This document shows positions 21,724 through 33,377 of a stretch of DNA of 64,000 nt, piece by piece. A model generated the notes under the pieces. That model was not told the DNA's origin. It saw only the letters and a program-made list of their open reading frames with translations, and made no database searches. The stretch is from the NCBI RefSeq assembly GCF_029873635.1, contig NC_080422.1:7595764-7659763 (forward strand), in the 5' to 3' direction. The position numbers and the translations under genes were made by a program. This DNA is from Malania oleifera. Taxonomy: Eukaryota; Streptophyta; Magnoliopsida; Santalales; Ximeniaceae. Positions within the stretch are counted from its first letter, which is position 1. Each line of letters begins with the position of its first letter.

Positions 21724-22262
21724 TTTGCTTATGCTTTGTAGGTGAAAAAAGTGATGTATTGTGTGATGTGCAAGCTTGAAAATGCTTATTGAAGGGTGCA
21801 GAAAGGCTGCAAATGGGTTAGAAGGGACTAATTCAGGGATTTGCTGCAGGGCTTAAGTTAAGACTTGATCGAGAGAGAGTCCAAACCTGCAAGTTCATAA
21901 CCATTACTAATAAGCTCAAATATTAACCACTTTCATCTCATTCTCATTGCGTAGCTTTTGACCCCTTTCTTTACAAAAGAGCATTACTTGTCGCTTTACC
22001 TAATGGGGGATCGCCCCATTCGGTAATGGTTGCCCAACTACCACTATAAATATCCCACTCAATGCACTAGTATCATTTAGAGATCTTTTAATTCACTCTT
22101 ACATGACTCTCTCTCTCTCCTAGAGAGAGCCTATCTCAGCCTTACCTCACTCCTCAACTCTTTTGATAACTAAATCACCCCCTTCCTATCTTACTTCATT
22201 CCTGCCTCCTTAAATTCTCTTTGTTCTGAACTTCCATTTAGCATTCTATTTTGTGTCTACTA
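21724..22262. other. intergenic, upstream of DUF1191 gene 1
   Basis: Presumed promoter region of the minus-strand gene. A palindromic patch CTCTCTCTCCTAGAGAGAG lies near 22110. No TATA box is assigned with confidence. Confidence 0.4.
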
Positions 22263-23135
22263 CACAAAGTTTTAACGGGTAGCATAATCTGACTGGTAAC
22301 GGGTGTAACGGAAAGCAGGGGTAAATGGGAAACGGGTGTAACGGTTGTGAATTTTTTCCAAGCACGCACAACCTTGTCAATACTAGCATACTTGCACTTT
22401 TTAAGTTTTTAACCCTTCTTAGAAAGAATTTTAGTGTATTTTGGATCCTTTAGTTCAACTAAGTTATTTGGTAAAGGCAAGAAGTTTACATTTGTTTTAA
22501 ACCACCATTGATAGAAAAATTACATGTGTATGCGTATTTATACTTCTCATTTTTATGTGTGATAAATTATCATGTGTGCAAAATTAGTTAATAAAACAAA
22601 ATACATTATATACTTTATTAATCTATTAGACACATGAGACATACAATGATACAAATAATACAAATATAAAATAACTAGAAAAGAAAGAACGTTGAAGTTG
22701 AAAAATATAGAACATAAATCAAATTACTAATATTATCAAAATAAAATATTTTCTTAACAAGTTAGTATTTTCAAATTAATAATTAATGCATCTCTTGTGA
22801 GTATTTAAAAAAATAGCAAATTTTGTATCATTGTCATCCTCATTATAATCTTTTCCCCCTCTTGCCACATAGTATATTGAGAATGATTTATGAAAGAGGG
22901 AAAAAAAGTGAGAAGAAAAAATAAAAAATAAAATAATTTTTTTGACATAACAGTCCTATAGCGGTTATGTAACGGTCATAGCGGCTTTACATAACGGTCG
23001 CGGTCTGTAACGGACAGCTGCTACGACCATGCTTTTTCTTCCTACCGATTTTGCAGTGTGTAACGATGTCGGTAACCCAAAAAATCATTACGTAAAGGTC
23101 ATGGCAGTTATTTAAAACCATGCTACTACCTGATC
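22263..23135. mobile_element. candidate degenerate DNA transposon with GTAACGG-rich ends
   Basis: The left side (22270-22350) repeats GTAACGGGTGTAACGG; the right side (22950-23130) repeats GTAACGGTCATAGCGG, GTAACGG and TAACGATG. The outer right edge reads as GGTTTTAAATAACTGCC on the minus strand, and the left edge has AGTTTTAACGGGTAGC. Between lies AT-rich sequence. The ends are alike enough to suggest imperfect terminal inverted repeats, but no target duplication was found and the superfamily is unknown. Confidence 0.35.
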
Positions 23136-24183
23136 CCTGAGTTGCTAGGGATTGTTTAATCTTCCTCCTACTCCTCTTACTTCTCTTCAATCAATTTGCA
23201 TGCACAACTTCTACACTTGCATGCCTTATTCTAGAACCCTTTACTGCAAGCTACCAGAGATGAAGTCAAACCTTGATTTTATTTCACCAAGTTGGACTTC
23301 AGATTGTTCTTCTTTTGAGACTTTCATAAATCTCCAGGGTTTGGTGCTGCTCTGTGCTTTAACTGTTCTAGAAGGCATCTACCCTCTGGGGCACTGGTTT
23401 GGGTTGCCTCAGTGGCTATCGGTGTTTCTCATCTTTGTGTGACACTGAGTAGGAGTCCATGCCTAATGTCTTCTTCACTTTTTTTTTCCCTCTTCCTCTA
23501 CAAGGTAATTTTATCCATCATGGAACAAATGTTTATAATTAATGTATCTCCTGCAAAAGCCAAGGAAAGAAGAGAGGGACGATTCGAATTCTGAAGTTTT
23601 TCATTGTGTTTAGGTGCAAGATTTTCAAGCTTTGGGTTTAGGTTTTATGGATTTGAACAAATTGAAACACAAAAGAGTAATCTAAATTTTGTTGAATTCA
23701 ATATAAATCTAAGTTCAAGCCTCCAATTATGGACTCTCAAACGTTACATAAAGGTCATTAATGATTTATTGCACAAATTGATCATTTGAAGAATTAGATG
23801 AGATCGAAGAAGTTCTAATTAGTATCTATCAATTCCTTAAGAATTTAGTATCTTACACATAAAAGTTGAGTTTTGATGGTTGAATTGCTATATGCAGTGT
23901 AAAATTTTTTAATTGAATGTCATCAAATTATGAAGTTAAGGTCCTAAAAACTTTTTCGATTTGTATTAATGAAATTAAAACAGTGAAATTAAAATTAAAA
24001 GAAGAAAAATCATTTTGCCTACTCCCCAACTGTCCATTTACAAGTACAAAATACGAATTAAACAGCTTCATCTGAAAATAAATTCCAGAAACTTCAAGCC
24101 CTATTACTGTAAGTAAACAAAATTAAGTTTAGAAAGAAAATGAATTTAAAAGAGAAAAGAACAGAGGAAAGATAGAAGATCAG
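23136..24183. other. intergenic, between the DUF1191 copies
   Basis: A plus-strand open frame at 23152-23442 encodes no protein that I recognise. The rest is AT-rich, with 3' untranslated sequence of gene 2 probably at its right end. Confidence 0.4.
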
Positions 24184-25083
24184 CTATGGAACATGTCCAC
24201 TCTCCAGGACTGGCTGAGTTCTTGTTAATGTTGCAGAAGGCATTTTGCTGCTACCAATCCACATCATTGCAAGAGCCACCTCTTCATCAGCTTGCTTTTC
24301 CATTTCCTCAATCCTCTGTGTCTTGCTTAGTCTGAAAATTACCAATCCCACCACACCCACAAGTATCACTGCCCCTGAACAACCAAGCAAAATTAATCCC
24401 AACTTCCCTATATGATGTGAATTCTTCTTTGGCTGCGGTGGAAGTGGAACAACAATGGAGAAATGGCCCTGCTCATGACTGTGACACATATTGGGCAAGC
24501 TCATTTCACTTAGTTGGGCAGTCCCATTGGCATAAAATGCAGCACATCTTCTCCTGGTTCCGTTTGAGGATGTCAAGTTGGAGAAATGGATCAAAACAGG
24601 TTTTCCCGTCGTGTTGAGATCGATCTTTGAGAGGCTCTTGATGCTCAAGTTTGATGCATCAAATGCCATGAAACCCACCACAGGAGTACTCAATTCATAA
24701 CCAGGCAGACCATAAAAGTGGGAAGACCAGTTACCCAGATTTTGATACACTATTGCAATTCTCCTCACATATGGAACCGGTAGAGTCCCTGTGGGGATGC
24801 TGAAGGCACTGAAGTTGGCACCATTGATCCAGAAATGCCTGCTTCTGAGCCTCACCACCGAAACTTCGATGCCGGAGAGGTTACTAGGAAGAGGAGTCTT
24901 GTGTAGAATGCTGGTGTGAGGCCGGTGTTTGATCAGTTCTTTCAAAGCGAAGTCCCGAAGGAGAGCATCCAAAGAATCACCAGTGACATCATCCGTGCTG
25001 AGGACTAATGAGCAGAAAAACAAGAGGACTAAAAACAGCATCCACCATTTGAAAAACCAGCTGATCCTGTTTGATCCCATCAA
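24184..25083 (-). CDS. DUF1191 membrane protein, copy 2 (full length)
   Basis: Intronless, 299 residues. A hydrophobic signal peptide at 1-29 is followed by the DUF1191 lumenal domain: SLDALLRDFALKELIKHRPH, LPSNLSG, VVRLRSRHFWINGANFSAF, YVRRIAIVYQNLGNWS, LSTPVVGFMAFDASN and HFSIVVPLP. A short Pro-rich linker, one membrane helix at about 228-250, and a cytosolic tail ending with WIGSSKMPSATLTRTQP and a short Glu-containing end follow. As remembered, that tail is shared by Arabidopsis relatives. It is a tandem duplicate of the gene at 20684-21439, same strand, about 2.7 kb apart. The biochemical role of the family is unknown. Confidence 0.92.
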   Translation of the reverse strand: MMGSNRISWFFKWWMLFLVLLFFCSLVLSTDDVTGDSLDALLRDFALKELIKHRPHTSILHKTPLPSNLSGIEVSVVRLRSRHFWINGANFSAFSIPTGTLPVPYVRRIAIVYQNLGNWSSHFYGLPGYELSTPVVGFMAFDASNLSIKSLSKIDLNTTGKPVLIHFSNLTSSNGTRRRCAAFYANGTAQLSEMSLPNMCHSHEQGHFSIVVPLPPQPKKNSHHIGKLGLILLGCSGAVILVGVVGLVIFRLSKTQRIEEMEKQADEEVALAMMWIGSSKMPSATLTRTQPVLESGHVP

Positions 25084-25164
25084 AACCCAACTCGAATTAA
25101 GGTCAATGCATCATAACACAATGATCAGAAATTCAGAATCACAACACAAACTCTTTAATTCCAA

Positions 25165-25185
25165 CCCCCCCCCCCCCCCCCCCCC
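25165..25185. repeat. 21-bp C homopolymer (G on the sense strand of DUF1191 copy 2)
   Basis: Uninterrupted run of 21 C on the plus strand, 82 bp upstream of the start codon of the minus-strand DUF1191 gene. It therefore lies in its probable 5' untranslated region or core promoter as a G21 tract. Confidence 0.9.
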
Positions 25186-26270
25186 AATCCGAGCAAAAAA
25201 TATAAGCAGTCTCCACTGTTCTTGTAAAAGCTACTGGCTTGACTTGATTTGGATTCTCCTGTGTGAAGTATGAAGAGGGCAAACCCTGTTTAGAAAGTTT
25301 GGCAACTTTTATCTTTTTGGGGTGGAAGTTTTGCAACTTGACTTTCTGCCAAAGAGATCCATCAAGCTCTGAGGAGGTTAGTTGGCTGGCTTCCATGCTG
25401 ATTCATACAATCATTTTTTCTGTCAAATCATTCCTGTTACTTAGTCATTGGGGGGCTAAAGGAAAAAAAAGGAGAAAAATTTTGGCCCATGGGGCATAGA
25501 TTGCGGGGAGCAATGTTAACGGCATGCGCTAATTGCTCCTCTCCGGGAGGCACCCAAATCTGGAATCATAAAAGAGTCCCCCACCAACATTGGAATGCCC
25601 TCATGGCCTTAGCCCAAAATATAACTTTATATACATATATTTTTTACGAAAAGCCTGAGAGATAAGGAATGAGGATGATGGTGGTAACGGCTCTATGTTT
25701 TGCCAAACACCCTTTTGCTGTTTGAACTTGCTGACTTTTTGCCCATTTTATGATTTACTACTCCAACCATCTTGTTAGTTGATTAGTGTAAAGGACTCAT
25801 GTTATATGCTGAAATTAGCATGCGCTATACCTTTTGTTAAAATTTTAAGTGAATAAATAATTGTTAAGACTTCTTTATACTCTTAAGTTGTAGTAAAAAT
25901 CAATTCTTTTTCACCAGTGTAGGTGCTATGATTAAGGTCTAATTGCAATTTTTTCCAATTTCGTTGTTTGTAGGCTGCAGCCAAATTTTGTTTTGAAGTT
26001 TACTTTATTTCTTTTCACGCGGTTTACTCATCGTGAAAATGTAAACTTTGTTGATATAACTATAAAATATGAAAAAGGCAAAAAAGTTAAAAGTGCTTTA
26101 ATTGATAAAAAAATTCAAAAGAAAAAAAAAATGTTTAAAGTCAAAACCCTAGATTTAATCCTTGCGTTTGGTTTTAGATTTTGGCATATATTAAAAAGAG
26201 AAGCAAAACCTTTATAACAGGGGTTGAACCATACCTACCAAAAAGAATATTAAGGAATTGAATCGATCTC
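25186..26270. other. intergenic, upstream of DUF1191 copy 2
   Basis: No gene recognised. A GC-richer patch at 25480-25620 is flanked by AT-rich sequence. It includes the likely promoter of DUF1191 copy 2. Confidence 0.4.
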
Positions 26271-26407
26271 CAAAGGCTATGTTTGATAAGATAAGGAATG
26301 ACAAGGGAGAACAAAAAATTTTTTTAAAAAAAATGTTTGTTGACCACCTTCCAATGAAAGCTAGGAAAGAAAGAAAATTATTCTGATGTAATAAAAGTAT
26401 ATTTGAA

Positions 26408-26438
<31 letters not shown>

Positions 26439-26756
26439 AAGTTTATTTTCTCCAATTTTCATTTTTCCTATTTTTGTGGAAGAATTGATGAAAATTGACA
26501 AGAAAGACTTGCATACCTCATGAGCAATGTGATATGACCCAGCAAGACTCATGTGCCATGGTTTCAAAATTATTAGGAGAGCAAGAGAAGGAAAAAGGTA
26601 TGCCCACCCCATATTAGGGGTCTTTGAGACTAGGAATTAAATTTTTAAAAATTTAGATAAAATATAATATAAAAATTATTAAATTTTATTCAAATTAATT
26701 TACATTCAAATTTAAGGGCTAAAATTCTTTCTTCCAAACACTACCCTAATACACTT
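26271..26756. mobile_element. candidate MITE (about 480 bp)
   Basis: The left edge AGGCTATGTTTGATAAG and the inverse of the right edge AGGGTAGTGTTTGGAAG are similar, as are the purine-rich stretches behind them. The interior is AT-rich and non-coding and holds an (AT)n run (26408-26435). No target duplication was confirmed. It could be a hAT or Harbinger MITE. Confidence 0.25.
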
Positions 26757-27390
26757 TCTAAGTTCTTCATGGTAAAAAGATCAACTTTTCACGTTGACTG
26801 CTCCTTCCTCTTAGTTCTAATTACGTGCAGCATAAGTCAAACTAGCATCAGGAGAAAGAATCACAAGGCTACTGCTGGTCAAATGGTTCAGCCTAAGAAA
26901 CATGTTTTCCTTGTATCAAACAAAACATGGAGAGACAGTATCTCTTTAATATGCACATGCCCACATTAAGCAGCAGAATCAATATGTATAGACCTTGGGA
27001 GCAAGCCATGCCAAGAGGGCTTCTGTCCAAAACCAGAGCCAGCCATACTCCAGTTTCAACCGCCATACGAGAGAGGAAAATACAAGTTCAAGAAGTTGCA
27101 GTTCAACCATACAAACATGTTAAGATCATCTCTATTACACTCCTCAATACTCAGAAAGTTTATCCATGTAAATTCAAATATTACATGCTTTTAAGCAAGC
27201 CAGAAGTTGAAAACTAATAGGAAAATACAAATAAATGAAAACAAGAAATTGCATATACACAAATATAGATTACAATGTTAGATGTTTCATGTCACTTATC
27301 TGATGGAACTGAAAAGATATACCTACCTAGGCCTTCCTGACGTCTAAAAAACAAGGATAGGAAGCAGTTGAAGAAAGCAAACATGAAGAC
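26757..27390. other. downstream flank and probable 3' UTR of the POB1-type gene
   Basis: No protein-coding signal. The part next to 27390 is the likely 3' untranslated region of the minus-strand BTB gene. Confidence 0.4.
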
Positions 27391-30300
27391 TCATTGCCTG
27401 ATAGTGAGCTCAGCCCGGAGGTGGAGGATGCCATTAATAAAATAAAGACTGTCATCCGCCATGAAAGAAGTCCAAGCTATAGCAAACAAGTTACGATACC
27501 CAACTGCCTTCCCCCCTGTGAAGGTATAGTTTCCTTTGTACTTGCTTATATACTCCTCAGTTGGCTTTGACCGAGCTGCAAACTCATAATCAACTGCAAA
27601 AGTCACCGACCCCTTCTCTTGCATTCCTAGAAACAGGCCAAAGCAATGGAAGGAGTTTTGTTGGTCCATATTGCAGTGAGCTGACAGGAAAAACCCCTGC
27701 CCACCCAGGTGGAAAGCTTGTGAGTAAACCCGCCCAGCAGGAAATAAATGCGCACACTCCTCCCGTTTCAGGTCCAGATACACAACACACTGCTGTCGAG
27801 GCAGTTCAAACTCCACCACCTTAACTGGGCGGTACTTGTAAGCCCTCTCCACAAAACGGCGGTAATAGGTATTGGCATCATCTGCAGCAAGTGATCGTTG
27901 TCGATATGTTGTCTCAGCCTTGAAGAAGAGAGCCTCAAGCACGACCTTGGATGCAATTTCGGGTTCAAAGTCAATGCAGGTCAAAACTTTCTTCAGCTTT
28001 CGGCATGTCATATAAGGAAATCGGATGAGGCGACCAAGGCGGGTACCAAGGACTTCTCGTCGATCATCCAGTTTTGGGTAGTGAATCCGGGCCCATTTCA
28101 GCACAAAGTCAAAAACACCATCCTCTGATGCCACCTGTAGATCATCACTGGAGAGTACAGCCTCAATTCCAGCTAGCGGCAAATTCAGCACCTCTTCTTG
28201 AAACCTGGTGAGAAAAGGAGCAAATTGGAAAAAAAAAGTGAGGAACGAAATTAGTGAACACTTGGAAGGGACACAGCGACCACCAACAATGGAACAGAGC
28301 ATTTTTAGTTTTCTTAGAGAGAAAAAGAAAGGGGATTGAAGAATGTTAAACCCACTTAGTTATGTCCTTATAACGAGCAGCAAGATAATGCTTTGCTGCT
28401 TCTGTCAGAGGCTGAACGGCCTCAGCCATTAAAACAGTAGAAGGAAGATCCAAGTAGAGCAGGGCAGATTCGCAAGTCATGGGCAAGTTCCGCAATAATC
28501 GGCTGCAGTATCTCATGCAAGAAGCAACCTCAAATTTGTCCGCTGCCATCAGCACATCCAGCAGAGCAGCAGGTGTCATTGTTGATAAAGTATTACTATA
28601 CATAAAATTCAGGAGGTCCATGAGGGCAGCTTCTTCTGCTCCACAGTACACAAAAAAGAAGCTATGGTAAGTTAATGTTGTCCAGTTTCCAATTATAAAA
28701 GGAAAAAAGACAAGGAAAAAATTACTAGAATCCAAGAATTGGATCCATTTGTGCCACTGAACCTAGGAATAATACCAACTACCACATAACTGACTACATG
28801 AAACTTAGAATTTTCATAAATTATCAGATGAATACAATCAAGAGGCTTGTATAAAGCCATAGGCAGATGTAGAACTAATGAGTGTTCCTGTACTTACCAG
28901 AAGCATTGATTCTTAGAGTAACATGTCGCTGTTCAGATTCCTTCATCCCATTTGAGAAAAGCTACAAAAGAACAAAAATCAGAAGGCAAATTTGAAAAGC
29001 CAAAGAAGAAAAGTGGCACAAAGGCCAAACTAAAACCCCTTACCTTATAAAAGAATGGACTCTTCGCTGCTAAAATTGGAGAGCTAATATGTAATGTCTT
29101 CACTCTAAGAACGGTTGAAAAGTCCATGCTCCAAGATGAATCATTGCTATGAGTAGGTTCATCGCCTAAAAAATCATCTTATTGAGCTTGGAATCCATGT
29201 AATGCAGCTAAAAAGAGCGTTAAAAAGTTTCTAAACTATAATAGGCAACAGAAATTTTTCAAAATTATCCTTCAGCAAGCAAGATAAATTTGATTTCCAG
29301 AAGAGTCATTGCAATAAACCACAGCAAAAAACAATATCACTAAAAGACAAAAATTAAAAATAGATAACACGTGTACCCAGCTGATTTGTATTCACTCCAA
29401 CACCTGGAGGCGATTCCTCAATCATTGCCACAGCTTCCTCATCTTGATTCTCATAGGGCAAACCATCCTCAGTATCCGGCATGTTACAGTTCAAAATCTG
29501 CTCTTCACGGTGCACGAGAACGTCTACAACTATGGGTAAAAGAGTTATTTGAGTCTGAGTCAGTAACCACATGGATGAAAGTCAGATTATCTTTACTACT
29601 AATTAAAGTAAGAGGGGGGCAGTTTTCATCCTAAATTTTCCCCTCATTCTTCCTAAAATGCCCTTCTAGAAGTTTAATAAAACTACCCTATTCTCATTGT
29701 ATCTAAACTCTCAGTTATCTTCCAAAAACAACAACAACAACAAACCAAGCATTACTCAGTTATCTCCCTAAAAACCATAACATTAGGGTTGTGGAGCAAG
29801 CGCATGCAGGGGCATTCGGTTCACAATATCTTTCACCATCCCTAGGAATGTGATGTCCATGGCATTCCATTCCCATGTTTGCTTTTGGAATTAGAATTGG
29901 ACGTGGCAATAATCTCACATTTGCAGAGAATGAAGGATTCCCACAAAATATGGGAATCTAATTCCCATGCTTCATCAAGGGTAAGTTTCACGGAATACCC
30001 GTTCCCAAAGATATTTTGTCCGATTGGGCTATACTGCCCCCATAATATGGTGTCGGCAAACACTACTATTATATTTGTAATAAATAATTATCAGAATAAT
30101 AAAAATAGAAAGCAATAAACAATATAAGCACTAGTGTTATGCTATCACAATATAATAATGGTTGAAATTTCCAGACCATATTGCCCCCATATTCCAGCTA
30201 ATTGAATTATTTTGTACTGAAATGATGGTTGAAAATTTTAGAATATGGATTTAATTTAGTACATATACTTAGCAGTTTTTGTGGTTAAAATATAATTGTT

Positions 30301-32933
30301 CTTCATGTGTTGTTCATACATAAGTCAAGAGTATAATTATAATCTTTTTTGAAATATTTGAAGGATTTCCATTGTAAACCAAATACTAAATTGGTATCAA
30401 GTGTACATTCCTAAGAATCTTATATTGCATTACAAGCAAAAAAATATTCCCATGAGGCAAGCATCCATTCCCAGGAAGGATTCCTGGAAATGTCATTCCA
30501 TGGGAATATTTTTGATAACTTGAACCAAACACCACCATAGTATGTGCCTGCAGCTAGTGCATTTAAGCTTGCTCAGCAAGAGATAAAGGAAAACCTGGGA
30601 AAAGATAAAAGGTGAACAGTCCAACTTAAACATCACTGGATTATAACAATTGGTGATAAAGCAATTATCCTTAACTGCATTACAGCAGGTAACCAACAAT
30701 ACTAACAGAGCACGTCTATAAAATTTGAGCAATTAAAAAGAAAAGGCTTTTACCAGAAATAGATGAGCAAGACTTCTCATCCACCATCCTATTCAAAATC
30801 TACGAAAGCCAAAATATTCTTAACCAATGAATATTGTTGTAAATATAAACTAGGTTAATGCATGCACAAAACAAATCAAAAGAAAACATAACAGAATAAG
30901 AAGAATACAACAAAATTTTATGTGGTTCGGTTTGTGCACTTATGTCCACAAAACTCATGCAGAATCTCCATAATATTGTCAACTAAAACTGCCCTACAAT
31001 TTCAACTCTTGATTACAGATATAAATTTTGAAACCATTAAACACCTTCATGTAACAATATAGGGGCAATACAGCGCCCAGACTCCAAAAAATACCCTACA
31101 TGGTTATTTATGGTTCAACTCAGATGCCCCTTCAGGCCTCTATACCTCCATGCAAAACCTTCACTTCAAGCAAACCACACCTCTAAATATGAACACAACT
31201 CAACAATTATATTTAGGAAAAAATCGACACTTATCCTAAAGGCACGACAGAAGGAAGTTGCAAATATTGTGATTCCAAATCCAACTCAACTTAAAAAACA
31301 GAATAGATGGTACATTTTGCAATTGGCCATCAAGAAACTGGGCAATTATGAATGTTCTCTATTTGGAATCAAGATCAGCTGAAAACCTCAACCTAACATT
31401 AAATTCTCCAACAAAGTCATGCAGGTTTAAAAATTGCCCCAAAAATATGAAAACATTAGCAAAAAGGAAAGCAGCCAATAACAAAGTCATAGATAAAAGG
31501 GAGAACTCCAAGAAAGAACCATGCAACTTTCACCATCAGACCATTGCTGCACATTTTGGGCTTGTTAAACAACCACTTTACCTAAAAGATTAAGCTGTTA
31601 GGTTGTGGACCAAAAATGTATGTCAAACTTTAACACTCCCCCACCCTCCACCCCCCACCCCCAAAGCATGTGCAGCCCAACAGTACGCGGAGGGATAAAC
31701 ACATGATAGAAAACATCCATTACAGGGAATATAATAATTTTGTAAACACTACAGAATAAACACAGGCAACAAGAGTGAAAAGACTAGAAATCAAAACCTC
31801 TTCATATCCAGCTCTGATATTATATTAGACAATCACTTCACCTAAAAACTTAAGTTGTTAGGTTGTGGGACAACAATGTATATATCAAGCTTTAACTGGG
31901 TCGAACAGATATGCTTACATTGTGCTTTACCGTTAAAAACCAATCCATCCCCTTCTCATCTCTCCCACTTAGCAGTGAAAGCATCAACGATTCCTCTCTC
32001 AATTCCGTCTCTTTTAAACACAATGCCAACAAACCAAACTTATAGACAAACTCTCAAGACTCTTATACACAGAGCTGCCATCCCCTCCCATCAAAGAAAT
32101 GAATCACATAATTATATAAACACCACCCCTGCCCCTACCCACCTGAAAAAAAAAACAAACAAAGTCCGCATGACAAGCTTTGACTTTTATCTCTGCCCTA
32201 AATTAACCTATAAAACCTCATAGATTTTTCCACTATTTAACAAGCCAAAACCTTGAATCATAGGCAATTTAAAAACTCAATATTCAGCAATGAACACTAT
32301 CCAAGATTCCCATTTAGCATCAAATTGAACTAAATTATCACATAAAAATGAAAAATAAAACTAAACAAACAAAAATGCTTTTTTTTCCCTGTCTTAAAAA
32401 ATCCCTAACCATGAACTCCAAGATCCTCTAAAAATTAAAAATTCAGCAACAAATACCATCCAAAATTCCCAATTAGCATCAACTAAACCCAAGATAATCT
32501 AAACATTCAACAATGAGCATTTAATGGATAAATCTACAAAATATCACAAGAAAATGAAAAGGAAAACAAAATAAACAAAAATAAAAACAAATGCATACAG
32601 TGATCAAGCCCCAAGAAGAAACGTTACATAAACCAGCGTCACGCAAAATTGGAAGAAGAAGAAGACGAACTCACCACTATCTTTCTTAATATCCTCCCTG
32701 CGCCTCTTTCGATTCCGGGCCCAATCGGCGATGCTGTTACATCCCTCCCCGTCCGACTTGCTCTCCGGCAAATCAGCCACGATCTCAATCTTCAGCACCC
32801 GATCCGAGAAATTGCTATCATTGAACGCAAACGCGAAGTCCGAATCCGAACTCGACCCGGCAACGCCTTCCGGCGATAATTCGGGTTCCATGGTCGTCCG
32901 GGGATCGAAAAGATCCGAGCTTGAGTCCTTCAT
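27391..32933 (-). CDS. POB1: POB1/LRB-type BTB-BACK protein, six exons
   Basis: Six exons read on the minus strand: 32933-32675, 29529-29377, 29165-29044, 28961-28898, 28635-28356 and 28204-27391. All introns have GT...AG ends and phases agree, giving 1692 nt and 563 residues, against about 561 in Arabidopsis POB1/LRB2 as remembered. Residues 8-45 carry [12 protein letters not shown] and [14 protein letters not shown] nuclear-localisation-like patch (RNRKRRRED) sits at 73-81. The BTB domain is at about 145-275 with [16 protein letters not shown] and [23 protein letters not shown] is at about 293-400 with VLKWAR and [16 protein letters not shown] conserved C-terminal domain follows ([40 protein letters not shown]). 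Known relatives are CUL3 adaptors acting on phytochromes and PIF3 in the nucleus. The ATG at 32933 is preferred over 33119 because the upstream extension is Arg-rich and unlike the family. Confidence 0.94.
29809..30535. mobile_element. candidate MITE in intron 1 of the BTB gene
   Basis: The left edge GGGGCATTCGGTTCACAATATC and the inverse of the right edge GTGGTGTTTGGTTCAAGTTATC align, and both are followed by CCTAGGAATG- or CCATGGAATG-type words. The interior contains repeated ATTCCCATG / CATGGGAAT motifs and no coding frame. Target duplication not established. The insertion leaves the splice sites untouched. Confidence 0.45.
30830..32230. repeat. retroelement-like fragment in intron 1 of the BTB gene
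   Basis: A segment near 30910-30960 has the TATGTGGTTCGGTTTGTGCAC wording found in plant LTRs. A direct repeat of about 68 bp follows (31565-31632 and 31828-31897; CACTTCACCTAAAA, TTAAGTTGTTAGGTTGTGG, AAGCTTTAAC). A GCTCTGATATTATATTAGAC word resembles an altered tRNA-Met primer site. No coding frame. The extent is approximate. Confidence 0.4.
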
Positions 32934-33213
32934 GCTCCTCACCCTCCACCAGACGAAACCCCAGATACCCAAATGAAAACCCCAGAAACCAATAAAACCC
33001 AGAAAGAGAATTTCGAGCTCCGAGAAAAGCCCTAAGCTGCTGCTTCTTCTTCTTCTTCTCCTCCTTCTCCGGCGGCGTCTCCGTCGGTCCGGAAACAGTA
33101 CGGGTATGGAAGCGGCCAACGTGACGATAGCTAGCTGATGGTCAATGATAATGTATTTTTTCTATTTTCCCACACCCATATCCACAAGTTTTTGCCTTTT
33201 TGGATACGGTAAA

Positions 33214-33227
33214 GATAATATATACGG
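33214..33227 (-). promoter_or_regulatory. possible TATA box of the BTB gene
   Basis: Minus strand CCGTATATATTATC, about 280 bp upstream of the chosen ATG. The leader between them contains a CT-rich (TTCTTCTTCTCC) patch typical of plant 5' untranslated regions. Confidence 0.35.
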
Positions 33228-33367
33228 ATTTTGTTTTAAGAATTTATTGTTTTTAAATAGTTAATGCAAGAAGGAAAAAAAAAATAGTTGTCCAGAAAAT
33301 AATAATAATAAAAAGGTTTTTTTCAACTGTAGACGGTCAAAATTGCTAAGAGAGGGTCGGTCCAACA

Positions 33368-33377
33368 ACGACGTCGT
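33368..33377. promoter_or_regulatory. ACGT-core palindrome upstream of the BTB gene
   Basis: ACGACGTCGT, a perfect 10-bp palindrome containing GACGTC (a C-box, bound by bZIP factors in plants). It lies about 435 bp upstream of the start codon in otherwise AT-rich sequence. A regulatory role is only suggested. Confidence 0.35.

Noticed and set aside
23152-23442. Plus-strand open frame of 96 codons between the DUF1191 genes
   Set aside because: No recognisable domain, no splice context, and composition like the surrounding non-coding DNA. It lies next to the GTAACGG-rich unit. Treated as chance.
27561-27824. Plus-strand open frames over the BTB exons (also 32649-32976)
   Set aside because: Antisense shadows of well-conserved minus-strand exons.
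31800-31830. Possible tRNA-Met primer site in the BTB intron (GCTCTGATATTATA)
   Set aside because: Differs from the primer motif at several bases and no LTR boundary adjoins it. Kept only as part of a retroelement-like fragment.
32934-33119. N-terminal extension of the BTB protein starting at 33119
   Set aside because: In frame, but Arg-rich from a CTT-type repeat, and beyond the family's usual N-terminus (a short start followed by LFDP). The ATG at 32933 fits the family length.
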